Part shown: one piece after another, positions 31,646 to 40,068 of the stretch
Layout: each line of letters starts with the position of its first letter
Position numbering within the stretch: the stretch's first letter is position 1
Assembly (NCBI RefSeq): GCF_000368685.1
Contig: NZ_KB849625.1
Span: 310,001 to 374,000, forward strand
Source of the DNA: Acinetobacter baylyi DSM 14961 = CIP 107474
GTDB taxonomy: Bacteria; Pseudomonadota; Gammaproteobacteria; Pseudomonadales; Moraxellaceae
Reading direction: 5' to 3'
DNA: 64,000 nucleotides
Program-made: the position numbers and the translations under genes
The notes under the pieces: model-generated
What the model was told of the DNA's origin: nothing
Database searches by the model: none
Seen by the model: only the letters and a program-made list of their open reading frames with translations

Positions 31646-32401
31646 ATGATAAAATTGATCATCAAAACTATCCTATCTTTAGGTTCGATACTTTGGCTTC
31701 CGTTGACACATGCTGAAGTATCTACGTTTAAGCCATCTTTTCCTCAATTTTCAAGCACGATCAAGCAGCGTAAACAAAATAATCAGATTTACCCACTTGG
31801 AAAAGTCTCATTTAAAGATCATGTTCAGGTGCCACTTTATGGAATTACAGCGCTGAATCCTGTCGATGATGGATTACTCAAGAATTTTAAATACTGTAAT
31901 CCGAAAAACTGCCAGTTTAATTTTAAACTTCCTGCGGAACAGGCCAAAAACTTAAAACTGATTGCAATTCCTGAAATTGGTGTGGTTCTTGTACCTCGAA
32001 CATGGCAAGACATACAAGCAGATGCAGGTGCCAATGGGACTGGTTATGCGTTAATCATAAGTCCAGATCAAAAGCAGGCTATTCAGCTTTATGATTCTTC
32101 ACTATGCGTGGGTTGTGGTTTGCCCTATGCCAGCCTGTATTTTCCAGAATTATTAAAAGAAAGTATAGAAAATGAATTTGGGGGTTATCAAGACTCACAA
32201 AAATTGATGAATGTGGTACATCCATCCAAACACACCGCTTTCTTTAGTTATCAGATTCCGAAGCTGAATAACAAAACGCATGGCGTCGCAAAATATCATG
32301 ATGATGGTGACTTTAACTTCCGAGAAATCAAAGTCACGTTAGATAAATCACAACAACATTTGGTTGGCCCAATTTTAAATTTCTACCAGTTTACTCATTA
32401 A
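31646..32401 (+). CDS. Exported protein of unknown function
   Basis: The ATG at 31646 gives a 251-residue protein with a signal peptide (MIKLIIKTILSLGSILWLPLTHA). The mature part has a CNPKNCQF pair, a SSLCVGCGLPYASLYFPELL segment with two close cysteines (CVGC) and a C-terminal beta-rich half. I recognise no family. It is divergent from the DUF1176 gene and its last 11 bases overlap the 3' end of the convergent LysR gene. Confidence 0.72.
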   Translation: MIKLIIKTILSLGSILWLPLTHAEVSTFKPSFPQFSSTIKQRKQNNQIYPLGKVSFKDHVQVPLYGITALNPVDDGLLKNFKYCNPKNCQFNFKLPAEQAKNLKLIAIPEIGVVLVPRTWQDIQADAGANGTGYALIISPDQKQAIQLYDSSLCVGCGLPYASLYFPELLKESIENEFGGYQDSQKLMNVVHPSKHTAFFSYQIPKLNNKTHGVAKYHDDGDFNFREIKVTLDKSQQHLVGPILNFYQFTH

Positions 32402-33314
32402 TATGAAATACATTTCCAGATGATTGGCTGGCTTTCAATAGATTTAAAAAATGCGCCACACGGATATTATTATCTTTGGCGCTATAAATTGCATAAATCG
32501 GTGCAATGCAAGGTTTCTTTGCTTCCAAAGGACGGTAAATAATTTGTTTATTCCAAAAGTCTTGGATAGACGCGGGAACAATTGAAAGCCCAATTCCCGC
32601 TGCAATTAAATTTAGACTCGACGTTAATCGGGGTGCTTCTTGTACAATGTTAGGACTAAAGCCCGCCTGATAGCAATTTGCCAGAATATTATCAAATAAG
32701 TCTTGTCCCGCTAAACGGCGATAAAGTACAAACTCATAAGGTTCTAAATCGGGTAAATGAATTGCGCCCTGTTGCATTGCTAAAGGATGATTACTTGGTA
32801 GCGCAACAATTAAAGTCTCATTGAGCACATGCATGGTTTGCACGGCAGTATGCTTGGGTGCTGGCTTGCGTAGAAATACGATATCGAGTTTTTCATTAAT
32901 CACCGCATCCGTTAAAGCACTGCTGCTGTCTTCTTCAAGATGAATCGAAACTGCTGGAAATTTTTCTCTAAAGTGACGCAGTAATGTCGGTAAAAAAGGA
33001 TGTAAACCAATAGAGTGAGTGAATCCAATATTAATCTGGCCTTCTTTGCCTTGCGCAATATTTTGTACTCTTTGTGGGATAGAACTGGCATGAGCCAAGA
33101 TGGTTACAGCTTCCTGATAAAGCACTTTACCAGCCTCTGTCACCTCAACACCACGTGGCAAACGTTTGAGCAAGGTCGTATTCAGGTCTTGCTCAAGACT
33201 CTGGATTAAACGTGTCAAAGGTGGCTGTTGCATATGCAAACGATTTGCAGCTCTGGAAATGTTGCTTTCCTCAACCACTGCAACAAACGCATTCAATTTG
33301 TGAATATCAATCAT
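32391..33314 (-). CDS. LysR-family transcriptional regulator
   Basis: A 307-residue regulator with the LysR helix-turn-helix at 1-60 (LNAFVAVVEESNISRAANRLHMQQPPLTRLI pattern) and a periplasmic-binding-like effector domain from about 90. It is transcribed divergently from the split chromate transporter genes with 100 bases between starts, the classical arrangement for a LysR protein controlling its neighbour. The inducer is unknown. In other bacteria ChrA genes are controlled by ChrB or by redox-responsive regulators, so chromate or sulfate response is only a hypothesis. Confidence 0.88.
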   Translation of the reverse strand: MIDIHKLNAFVAVVEESNISRAANRLHMQQPPLTRLIQSLEQDLNTTLLKRLPRGVEVTEAGKVLYQEAVTILAHASSIPQRVQNIAQGKEGQINIGFTHSIGLHPFLPTLLRHFREKFPAVSIHLEEDSSSALTDAVINEKLDIVFLRKPAPKHTAVQTMHVLNETLIVALPSNHPLAMQQGAIHLPDLEPYEFVLYRRLAGQDLFDNILANCYQAGFSPNIVQEAPRLTSSLNLIAAGIGLSIVPASIQDFWNKQIIYRPLEAKKPCIAPIYAIYSAKDNNIRVAHFLNLLKASQSSGNVFHINE

Positions 33315-33366
33315 AACGATACTTTTTTAGTATGTTTATTGCCAAAAATAGCATTTGTAAATATAC

Positions 33367-33381
33367 CATGATCGGCTCATG
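33367..33381. promoter_or_regulatory. Inverted repeat between LysR gene and chromate transporter
   Basis: CATGA-TCGGC-TCATG is a 5-bp inverted repeat with a 5-base spacer in the middle of the 100-base divergent region. Its size fits a LysR-type T-N11-A site, so it is a candidate operator. Confidence 0.35.
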
Positions 33382-33414
33382 CTATGCATATATCGTTTGA
33401 AGATGAGGTAATTA

Positions 33415-33984
33415 ATGAAGGTACATGCCATGCCAATCGTGAGTGAGACAACCACTACACCAGATTGTAAGGCTTTATTTACTGGATTTATGAAACTCGG
33501 ACTCATGGGATTTGGTGGCGTTTTACCACTGGCACATCGCATGATTGTCGATGAACAAAAATGGCTCAGTGAAAGTGAGTTTACCAACCTACTTGGCATC
33601 TGCCAGTTGCTTCCAGGTGGAAACATTATCAATATGTCTGTTGCCATTGGTATGCAGTTTCAAGGGGTAAAAGGCGCGATCAGTTCTGTGCTTGGCTTAA
33701 TTTGTGCACCCACACTCATTGTACTCATGATTTATCAGATATATGCCCACTTCCAGTATTTACCAACAGTGAAGCACCTTATTCAAGGATTAGCGGCGGC
33801 TGCGGCAGGTTTGTTATTTGCTACGGGTCTTAAAATGTTAAGGCCTATTTTTAAAAGTTACCTGACCTTATTTACTATCATTCTCACGTTTATATTTATG
33901 TTGGTCATCAAATTACCGCTGGCTTTGACACTGGCTATTCTTATGATCATTAACCTTGTTATTTTGGGAGTAAAAAAATCATGA
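33415..33984 (+). CDS. chrA: Chromate transporter, N-terminal half-size subunit
   Basis: One CHR domain of the chromate ion transporter family, which exports chromate (or transports sulfate-like anions). The 189-residue protein has the CHR signature near its start, FMKLGLMGFGGVLPLAHR, then the LLGICQLLPGGNIINMSVAIG loop (the LPGP-like motif reads LPGG) and about five hydrophobic helices. GAGGT precedes the ATG. The stop codon overlaps the start of the next gene in an ATGA junction, so both halves are made together. In Pseudomonas-type ChrA the two halves are fused in one chain of about 400 residues. Confidence 0.88.
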   Translation: MKVHAMPIVSETTTTPDCKALFTGFMKLGLMGFGGVLPLAHRMIVDEQKWLSESEFTNLLGICQLLPGGNIINMSVAIGMQFQGVKGAISSVLGLICAPTLIVLMIYQIYAHFQYLPTVKHLIQGLAAAAAGLLFATGLKMLRPIFKSYLTLFTIILTFIFMLVIKLPLALTLAILMIINLVILGVKKS

Positions 33985-34505
33985 TGCTGATACTACTCAA
34001 TTTGACACTCGTATTTACCCATCTCTCTGTTTTGGCATTTGGAGGGGGCAATGCAATCTTGCCCGAAATGCAATATCAAGTCGTGACTGTACATCACTGG
34101 ATGACTGCCGAACAATTTAGCTCACTCTTTGCAATGGCACAGGCTGCACCCGGCCCTAACATGATGATTGTACCTTTAGTTGGATGGCATGTGGCTGGGC
34201 CAGCAGGTTTATTGGTTACTTCACTGGCAAAATTTTTACCCTCATCCATTATTACGGTTTATGCACTTAAATTCTGGCAGCGTTTTAAAGATCATTCTCT
34301 TAGAGCACGTTTTGAATATGCTTTAAAACCGATTACTGTGGGTCTAGTGTTGGTGAGTGCATGGATGATTGCAGATGCATCGGCTCAAAATATTTTCTTG
34401 GTCATGATTGTCATCATCACAGCAATTATGGGGATGTTTAAAAAAATACATCCTTTATGGATCATGATATTTGGTGCCAGTTTAGGCACGATGCTTCAGT
34501 TATAA
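33981..34505 (+). CDS. Chromate transporter, C-terminal half-size subunit
   Basis: The second CHR-domain protein, 174 residues, with LAFGGGNAILPEMQYQVV near 17-34 and the FAMAQAAPGPNMMIVPLVGW motif near 50-70, in which the family AxPGP is intact (APGPN). It is translationally coupled to the first half (overlap at 33981-33984). The pair should assemble as a heterodimer, as known for short-chain CHR pairs in some other bacteria. Either chromate export or another oxyanion is possible. Confidence 0.88.
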   Translation: MMLILLNLTLVFTHLSVLAFGGGNAILPEMQYQVVTVHHWMTAEQFSSLFAMAQAAPGPNMMIVPLVGWHVAGPAGLLVTSLAKFLPSSIITVYALKFWQRFKDHSLRARFEYALKPITVGLVLVSAWMIADASAQNIFLVMIVIITAIMGMFKKIHPLWIMIFGASLGTMLQL

Positions 34506-34648
34506 GTATTTCTAATCCCCAAAAATATTTTTACTGATCATTTATGAATATATTATGGATTTATCATCACAAAATAACAGAACTTTATACTTAAAAAAAC
34601 CACTACTCATATTGCATCATAAATATCTATAAAATTAAAGGTACGGTT

Positions 34649-34879
34649 ATGCGTAAAGTAAAGGCACTCTTTGCGAGTATTCTGGTTATATCCACGCTTA
34701 GTACATCTGGATGTATGTTGCTTGATCCATTTTGGTGGGGAGGACCACATCATGGTGGTGGCGACGGTGGACATGGTTCAGATGGTGGTGGTCGTGGTGG
34801 ATATAATTCAGGCGGTGATCGTGGTGGACATGGTCCTGGCGGAGGTCGCGGTGGATATGGTCCTGGCGGTGGCGAATAA
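34649..34879 (+). CDS. Small glycine-rich lipoprotein
   Basis: A 76-residue protein with a lipoprotein signal ending in LSTSGC (lipidated cysteine at 22). It is followed by DPFWWGGPHH and then about 40 residues composed almost only of Gly, His, Asp, Arg, Ser, Pro and Tyr in short repeats (GGDGGHGSDGG, GRGGY, GPGGG). The mature peptide is probably disordered and may bind metals through its His/Asp residues. It is convergent with the SbmA-type transporter gene, sharing a terminator. No family is recognised; the repeat coding may vary in length between strains. Confidence 0.7.
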   Translation: MRKVKALFASILVISTLSTSGCMLLDPFWWGGPHHGGGDGGHGSDGGGRGGYNSGGDRGGHGPGGGRGGYGPGGGE

Positions 34880-34898
34880 CACTGATTAAAAAATGCAT

Positions 34899-34932
34899 AA
34901 AATGACTCTCAGTTCGATCTAAGAGTCATTTT
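34899..34932. terminator. Bidirectional terminator between glycine-rich lipoprotein and SbmA-type gene
   Basis: An 11-bp stem AAAATGACTCT/AGAGTCATTTT with a 12-base loop lies between converging genes. Confidence 0.8.
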
Positions 34933-34945
34933 AAATCGAAATTGA

Positions 34946-36139
34946 CTATTTCAAAATAGATTCAAAGGCTTTTAAACGTTTACGAATCGAAAGTAATTCG
35001 ATGATTGTTTTCCATGAATTGATCAAATACTGAAAAGAATCTCGTACTTTACCAAACACGCCACCTATCTGCTGGATTAACCCCAAAGTTAGTTTCCCAG
35101 CGGCAATGGATGGAAATAACACAACCAGATTGTAGAGAATATCTAACTGACCATACCAAGTCGCAGTAAGATTAAAATAGGCATAGTGAAAGTAAAGCCT
35201 AAAATAGTTTGTACGAACCCGACTAAATAATTCTTTTAACGTTGCTGGTTGAGCACGGTCAGCATGATCTTCACCATAAACCAGCTCTTTACGATACGCC
35301 GCTTCCACTTTTTGATTATTGAATTGTAACCCAGGCAACTTGATTCCCACCACCATCAACAGCACCGTTCCAAACAATGACCAAACAATGGCTGCCCAGA
35401 CCAGCGAATGATCCAGTTCACCAACTATCGGAACCACTGGAACGTATTTTGAGAGTTGAAACAATAATGGTAAAAATGCAATCAGGGTCATCATTGCTTT
35501 AACAAGCTCAACACCCAGATCTTCCATGATTGTAGCAAAACGCATAGTATCTTCCTGTACACGCTGCGAAGCACCTTCAATGTGTCGGAGTTGGTCCCAA
35601 TGTGCCGTGTAATAGTCATTCATTGCTGTACGCCAGCGAAACACATAATGACTGGTAAAATAAGAATTAATTACAGCTAACGTCACACCCACCATGGCAA
35701 TATAAAGAAAAACCAACGTTTCTTTGTACAAATCTATGATATTTCCCCCACCATTGGTCAGCATATTTTGAATTAAATCCCAAAATGGAACATACCAAGC
35801 ATTAACCAAAACACTCGTCTGCACACCAAACCAGATATTAAATAAAATAAATGCAGTACCCCATACCGACCAACGCTGCCATGAATTATTTGAAAATATT
35901 TTCCAAAATATTGCAAATAAAGCCGTTGCTACAAAAAACCAGAGATAAAACCATAAAAAAGCAGGCGCCCAAAATCTGCTTACGCCAATAGGTAATTCAG
36001 CATTTGCGTAACCCGCAGGAAATCCAAGAAACTCGCCCCACTGTTTTCCTCCCGAATACCACAGGATTAAATTTAGGCCAAACCAGAATATCAGTGACAA
36101 AAAGAACCATTTTGGTTGAGGAAAAAAAGATTTAAACAT
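34946..36139 (-). CDS. sbmA: SbmA/BacA-type peptide antibiotic transporter
   Basis: A 397-residue inner-membrane protein of the SbmA family, proton-driven importers that take up microcins, bleomycin and proline-rich peptides. The N-terminus [13 protein letters not shown] and the following [27 protein letters not shown] are hallmark SbmA segments. The chain has about seven hydrophobic helices and ends with the conserved [25 protein letters not shown] region. It lacks the ABC ATPase domain found in the related SbmA-like ABC proteins. The natural substrate in Acinetobacter is not known. Confidence 0.93.
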   Translation of the reverse strand: MFKSFFPQPKWFFLSLIFWFGLNLILWYSGGKQWGEFLGFPAGYANAELPIGVSRFWAPAFLWFYLWFFVATALFAIFWKIFSNNSWQRWSVWGTAFILFNIWFGVQTSVLVNAWYVPFWDLIQNMLTNGGGNIIDLYKETLVFLYIAMVGVTLAVINSYFTSHYVFRWRTAMNDYYTAHWDQLRHIEGASQRVQEDTMRFATIMEDLGVELVKAMMTLIAFLPLLFQLSKYVPVVPIVGELDHSLVWAAIVWSLFGTVLLMVVGIKLPGLQFNNQKVEAAYRKELVYGEDHADRAQPATLKELFSRVRTNYFRLYFHYAYFNLTATWYGQLDILYNLVVLFPSIAAGKLTLGLIQQIGGVFGKVRDSFQYLINSWKTIIELLSIRKRLKAFESILK

Positions 36140-36411
36140 TGTGTCGTGAAATTCCTTGAATGCAGACAGGTCGTATTAAAAATCGAATTTAAAAGAGTAA
36201 GCTTAAATTTTACCTAACCAGATTAATTATCTCGTTGTGATTTAATCGACATTTCAGCACTTTTAATCATTTTTTGTAACAAGTGCAAGCCGAGAGGCTT
36301 AAAATCTCTACTTTTATTTTAGATCAAAGTCTGCCAATGTCATTCTGGACATCGCTTTTGCATATGTTCTGTTGATGAAAATATACATATAAATCATAAG
36401 AGGAACTCACC

Positions 36412-36990
36412 ATGACAAAACAGATTCTTATGTTGGTTGGCGATTATGCCGAAGATTATGAAACAATGGTTCCCTTCCAATTTTTAACTGGACTCGGTTA
36501 TACAGTTCATGCTGTTTGTCCTGACAAAAATCAGGGAGATCACATCGCAACCGCCATTCACGATTTTGAAGGTGAGCAAACCTACAGTGAAAAACGTGGA
36601 CATAATTTTGCGATCAATTACAGTTTTGATCAGGTCAATCCAGATGACTATATTGGATTAGTCATACCAGGTGGTCGAGCACCCGAATATTTACGCATGA
36701 ATAACCGCGTGATTGAAATTGTTCAAGCCTTTGACCAAAAGAAAAAAGCTATTGCTTCAGTATGTCACGGCGCTCAACTACTTGCTGCAGCAAATATTTT
36801 GAAAGGCAAAACCTGTTCTGCCTATCCTGCTTGTGCGGCTGAGGTCAAACTAGCTGGTGGTAACTATGCAGATATTGCCGTTACAGAGGCAGTAACAGAC
36901 GGCCATCTTGTTACAGCCCCAGCGTGGCCTGCTCATCCTGCATGGTTGTCACAGTTTGTTCAGGTACTCGGCGCAAAAATCTCGCTATAA
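36412..36990 (+). CDS. DJ-1/PfpI-family protein
   Basis: A 192-residue class I glutamine amidotransferase-like protein. It has the nucleophile elbow [12 protein letters not shown] with Cys118, the preceding [11 protein letters not shown] loop and an early acidic residue in the DYAEDYE segment, as in DJ-1/PfpI proteins. Members act as chaperones, glyoxalases or possible deglycases; the exact activity cannot be decided. An AGAGGA ribosome site lies 7 bases before the ATG. It is divergent from sbmA and monocistronic by the terminator that follows. Confidence 0.88.
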   Translation: MTKQILMLVGDYAEDYETMVPFQFLTGLGYTVHAVCPDKNQGDHIATAIHDFEGEQTYSEKRGHNFAINYSFDQVNPDDYIGLVIPGGRAPEYLRMNNRVIEIVQAFDQKKKAIASVCHGAQLLAAANILKGKTCSAYPACAAEVKLAGGNYADIAVTEAVTDGHLVTAPAWPAHPAWLSQFVQVLGAKISL

Positions 36991-37009
36991 AAAGATCATC
37001 AATCAATTT

Positions 37010-37040
37010 AAGCAGCTAAACTCAAATTTAGACTGCTTTT
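37010..37040 (+). terminator. Probable terminator of the DJ-1/PfpI gene
   Basis: Imperfect stem AAGCAG-CTAAA with TTTAG-A-CTGCTT (one bulged base) followed by TTTATT, about 20 bases after the stop codon. Confidence 0.6.
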
Positions 37041-37132
37041 ATTGATCCGCTAGTAATCGGTTATTAATCGTACAAATCAAATAAACATGATAATATGTAA
37101 TCTCATCAAATTTTCACGTTTAGAGATCAATC

Positions 37133-37327
37133 ATGGATACCAAAGCGATTGAACTGATTGAACATGTTTTTCTTTATAAAGAAAATCGTGAACCCAAGGT
37201 ATTTGAAAGTGGTACAGTTTTGCGAGTCGTCATGCGCATTGCAGAAAAGTATTTAGTACAAGATGATTCGGGATTTTCTTTTACTTTGGCACTAAATCAG
37301 GAAAATCAAATATGGAAACGTTTTTGA
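37133..37327 (+). CDS. Small hypothetical protein, 64 residues
   Basis: A short cytoplasmic protein without signal peptide or membrane helix. It starts MDTKAIELIEHVFLYKENREPKVFESGTVLRVV and ends LNQENQIWKRF, suggesting a helix followed by a small beta sheet. The frame has ordinary Acinetobacter codon use and an ATG, and lies between genes with its own spacing, which supports it being real. No family is recognised. Confidence 0.6.
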   Translation: MDTKAIELIEHVFLYKENREPKVFESGTVLRVVMRIAEKYLVQDDSGFSFTLALNQENQIWKRF

Positions 37328-37364
37328 TTTTCCTCTAATTACTCTACATCATTACTATAACTCT

Positions 37365-38315
37365 TTATCGCTGTTGTGCTTGCAGTTCGGTCTGACGTAA
37401 TTCAAGTGCTGTCTGAATATCATTAAGTTTTTTCTCGGCTGCCCGCGCACCTGCCTGCATAGTCGCTTCACGCTCTTTGACATCAAATATATGGGCTTTT
37501 TCATATAATTCTGGCTGAATCACAATATCTGCATGCTTTAATTCTTCATGTGCCAGTCTGTTTTGCATAATATTAATATTTTGGTTAAATAGCCCCCACA
37601 TATTGGTGGTTTCGGTATGTACAGGCTGGGCAAGTATATCCACGGCAATAATAATATCTGCACCCAATTTTTTGGCGACTTCAACAGGAACGGGGCTCAC
37701 TAACCCTCCATCCACATATTCTTTATCCTGAATTTTGGTCGGTACAAACATACTCGGTATTGAAATAGAAGCCCGAACCGCTTGCCCTGTATTGCCTTTA
37801 TTAAATATAGTTTCTGTACCATTTTTGAGTTCGGTTGCTACAACGTACATTGGGATCTTCATTTTTTCAAGTGGCGTATCATTGACTTGCTGGTTGACAT
37901 AGTCTTCAACTTTTTTCCCATCGAAAAAGCCTTTTTTATCCAGGGTAATCTCACGTACGTCGCCCACTTTCATATTTAAAGCAATATCACGCAGTTCTGA
38001 GGCATTTTTACCACTCGCGTAGATTGACCCTACAATACTGCCTGCACTGGTACCTACAATAAAATCTGGACGTATACCATTTTGTTCCAGAACCTGTATG
38101 ACCCCAATATGCGCATAACCACGCGCACCCCCACTGCCAAGCACCAACGCAATCACGGGACGCTGCTGTTTGATACTTGAAAATGATGCGGGCACGGGTT
38201 CACTATATGCATCCATCATAGGCTGTGGTGCTGGTTGCTGAAGATGTGGCGACACATGCTGACAGCCTGCCAGTCCCATACATATAGTCAGCAACATCAG
38301 ATACAGACATTTCAT
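37365..38315 (-). CDS. Patatin-like phospholipase family lipoprotein
   Basis: A 316-residue lipoprotein (signal MKCLYLMLLTICMGLAGC, cysteine at 18) with a complete patatin domain. The oxyanion loop GSGGARG is near 60-66, the nucleophile motif GTSAG at 88-92 has Ser90, and the catalytic aspartate lies in YVDGG near 200. These form the Ser-Asp dyad of patatin-type lipid acyl hydrolases of the RssA/YlbK type. The short spacer between the lipobox and the domain places it at the periplasmic face of a membrane. It could act in phospholipid turnover. Confidence 0.9.
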   Translation of the reverse strand: MKCLYLMLLTICMGLAGCQHVSPHLQQPAPQPMMDAYSEPVPASFSSIKQQRPVIALVLGSGGARGYAHIGVIQVLEQNGIRPDFIVGTSAGSIVGSIYASGKNASELRDIALNMKVGDVREITLDKKGFFDGKKVEDYVNQQVNDTPLEKMKIPMYVVATELKNGTETIFNKGNTGQAVRASISIPSMFVPTKIQDKEYVDGGLVSPVPVEVAKKLGADIIIAVDILAQPVHTETTNMWGLFNQNINIMQNRLAHEELKHADIVIQPELYEKAHIFDVKEREATMQAGARAAEKKLNDIQTALELRQTELQAQQR

Positions 38316-38409
38316 TGCAATAAAAAACCTTTAACCTGTTCTTTTTGTGTTTGCAAAGTTTAGTCTGATGCTGTGTGAAAAGCTGTATCGAAATTATTTA
38401 AATTGTCAT

Positions 38410-38436
38410 AAAAAAACAGCCCGTATATCGGACTGT
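38410..38436 (-). terminator. Terminator of the AGCS symporter gene
   Basis: Read on the minus strand, the stem ACAGTCCG/CGGGCTGT (one G-T pair, 5-base loop) is followed by six Ts, about 20 bases after the stop of the symporter gene. Confidence 0.8.
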
Positions 38437-38454
38437 CTTTAAAATAAGATTCAA

Positions 38455-39954
38455 TTACCAGATATCAGAATCAACTTTTTTCTTCATTTCTGGATGCTGA
38501 TCAATCTTAAACTCTGGCTGCTTGATACCTTTCTTTAACTGTAGCTGATAATCCTTGAGTAAAGAACGTACAAATGGAGTAAGTAGCAAGATCGCAATCA
38601 AGTTGATAGTTGCCATGATTCCCATAAACAGGTCGGCCATTGACCAAACTAAAGGTACACTACTAATCGCACCAAAATAGACCATCAATAGTACAAAAAT
38701 ACGGAAAATGAACATCACTTTCGGATTGTTATTGATGAACTGCATATTTCCTTCTGCATAGGCATAATTGCCCAGTACCGCAGAGTAACAAAATAAGAAT
38801 AACAATACCGCAAGAAAATCGCCGCCCCAGCTTCCCAATTGAGATTCTAAAGCACGCTGCGTCATTTCAACACCAATCGTACCACCATCATGATACACGC
38901 CTGAAATTAAAATAATCAGTGCGGTTGAAGTACATACAATAAATGTGTCTACAAATACGCCGAGCATTTGTACCAAGCCCTGATCGACAGGATGCTTTAC
39001 ATCTGAAGCTGCAGCAGCATTAGGTGCAGATCCCATACCCGCTTCATTGGAAAACAAACCACGCTTGATGCCTTGCATCATGGCCAAGGAAATCATACCA
39101 CCAAAAAAACCACCAGCCGCTGCTTTAAACTCAAAGGCTTCGGTAAAGATCAGTTTAAATATATCAGGTAAAATATCGTAGTTAATTACAGCAATATACA
39201 ATGCAGCCGCCAGATATAAACCTGCTTTGATCGGTACAAACATTTCTGCAAATTTGGCAATACGCTTAATCCCACCAAAGATTGCAATAGCAACCAAGAC
39301 CACCAGACCTAATCCGACCCAAGACACTTCGAAGTTAAGACCACCCATTGGCAAAATAATATTGGCCTTGTCCCATCCCCAAGAGTGAGAGGTTGCGTTG
39401 GCAATCGCATTGATTTGTACAGAATTAAAGACAAATCCATAAGTAAAGATCAAAGAAAGAGCAAAAACTAAACCAAATGTCTTACTTTTTAAACCCTGGG
39501 TAATATAGTAGGCAGGTCCACCGCGGAACTGTTTGGTTTCACTGTCTCTTACCTTAAACAATTGTGCCAATGTCGACTCTGTAAATGCCGAACTCATTCC
39601 GAGTAACGCAGTCACCCACATCCAGAACACAGCACCAGGTCCACCGAGTGCAATCGCAATTGCAACCCCTGCAATATTACCTACACCAACACGACTTGCC
39701 AGACCTGTTACAAAAGCTTGAAATGGTGTAATTCCATGTTCGTCTTCTCCTTCTTTTCTGCTTCCTTTCATGACTCTAATACTTTGCCAGAACATACGAA
39801 TCTGCACCGCTTTGGTTGCGATGGTATAAAACGTACCTGCTGCAAGTAAAAAAATGACCAGAAAATCCCATAAAGGATCATTAAAAAAGCTGACCCAAGA
39901 CATCAGGGTTGCAGTTAATTGCTCATTCATATTTGAAACACTTGTGTTTACCAT
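38455..39954 (-). CDS. Alanine/glycine:cation symporter (AGCS family)
   Basis: A 499-residue integral membrane protein with about eleven hydrophobic helices that imports alanine or glycine with Na+ or H+. The family signature GLASRVGVGNIAGVAIAIALGGPGAVFWMW is at about 85-115, and GLFSNEAGMGSAPNAAAAS near 300 is the second AGCS motif. Substrate preference between alanine and glycine is not decidable. It is followed by its own terminator, and another terminator separates it from gltS upstream. Confidence 0.93.
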   Translation of the reverse strand: MVNTSVSNMNEQLTATLMSWVSFFNDPLWDFLVIFLLAAGTFYTIATKAVQIRMFWQSIRVMKGSRKEGEDEHGITPFQAFVTGLASRVGVGNIAGVAIAIALGGPGAVFWMWVTALLGMSSAFTESTLAQLFKVRDSETKQFRGGPAYYITQGLKSKTFGLVFALSLIFTYGFVFNSVQINAIANATSHSWGWDKANIILPMGGLNFEVSWVGLGLVVLVAIAIFGGIKRIAKFAEMFVPIKAGLYLAAALYIAVINYDILPDIFKLIFTEAFEFKAAAGGFFGGMISLAMMQGIKRGLFSNEAGMGSAPNAAAASDVKHPVDQGLVQMLGVFVDTFIVCTSTALIILISGVYHDGGTIGVEMTQRALESQLGSWGGDFLAVLLFLFCYSAVLGNYAYAEGNMQFINNNPKVMFIFRIFVLLMVYFGAISSVPLVWSMADLFMGIMATINLIAILLLTPFVRSLLKDYQLQLKKGIKQPEFKIDQHPEMKKKVDSDIW

Positions 39955-39990
39955 ATTGCTATGGCATCTATCTAAATCTATTTAACAAAT

Positions 39991-40020
39991 AAAAAAGCCT
40001 CTGTGACTAGAGACTTTTTT
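39991..40020 (-). terminator. gltS terminator
   Basis: A stem of AAAAAAG plus CTCT/AGAG plus CTTTTTT with one internal mismatch and a 6-base loop lies about 49 bases beyond the gltS stop, with a T-run on the minus strand. Confidence 0.65.
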
Positions 40021-40068
40021 ACTTATCGACATTGCGAATCAGTTTATCTTTCAATCAGTTTTTTAGTC

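Noticed and set aside
34671-34898. Open frames in two other frames across the glycine-rich lipoprotein.
   Set aside because: They are low-complexity shadows of the GGT/GGC repeat. Only the frame from 34649 has a start, a signal peptide and a lipobox.
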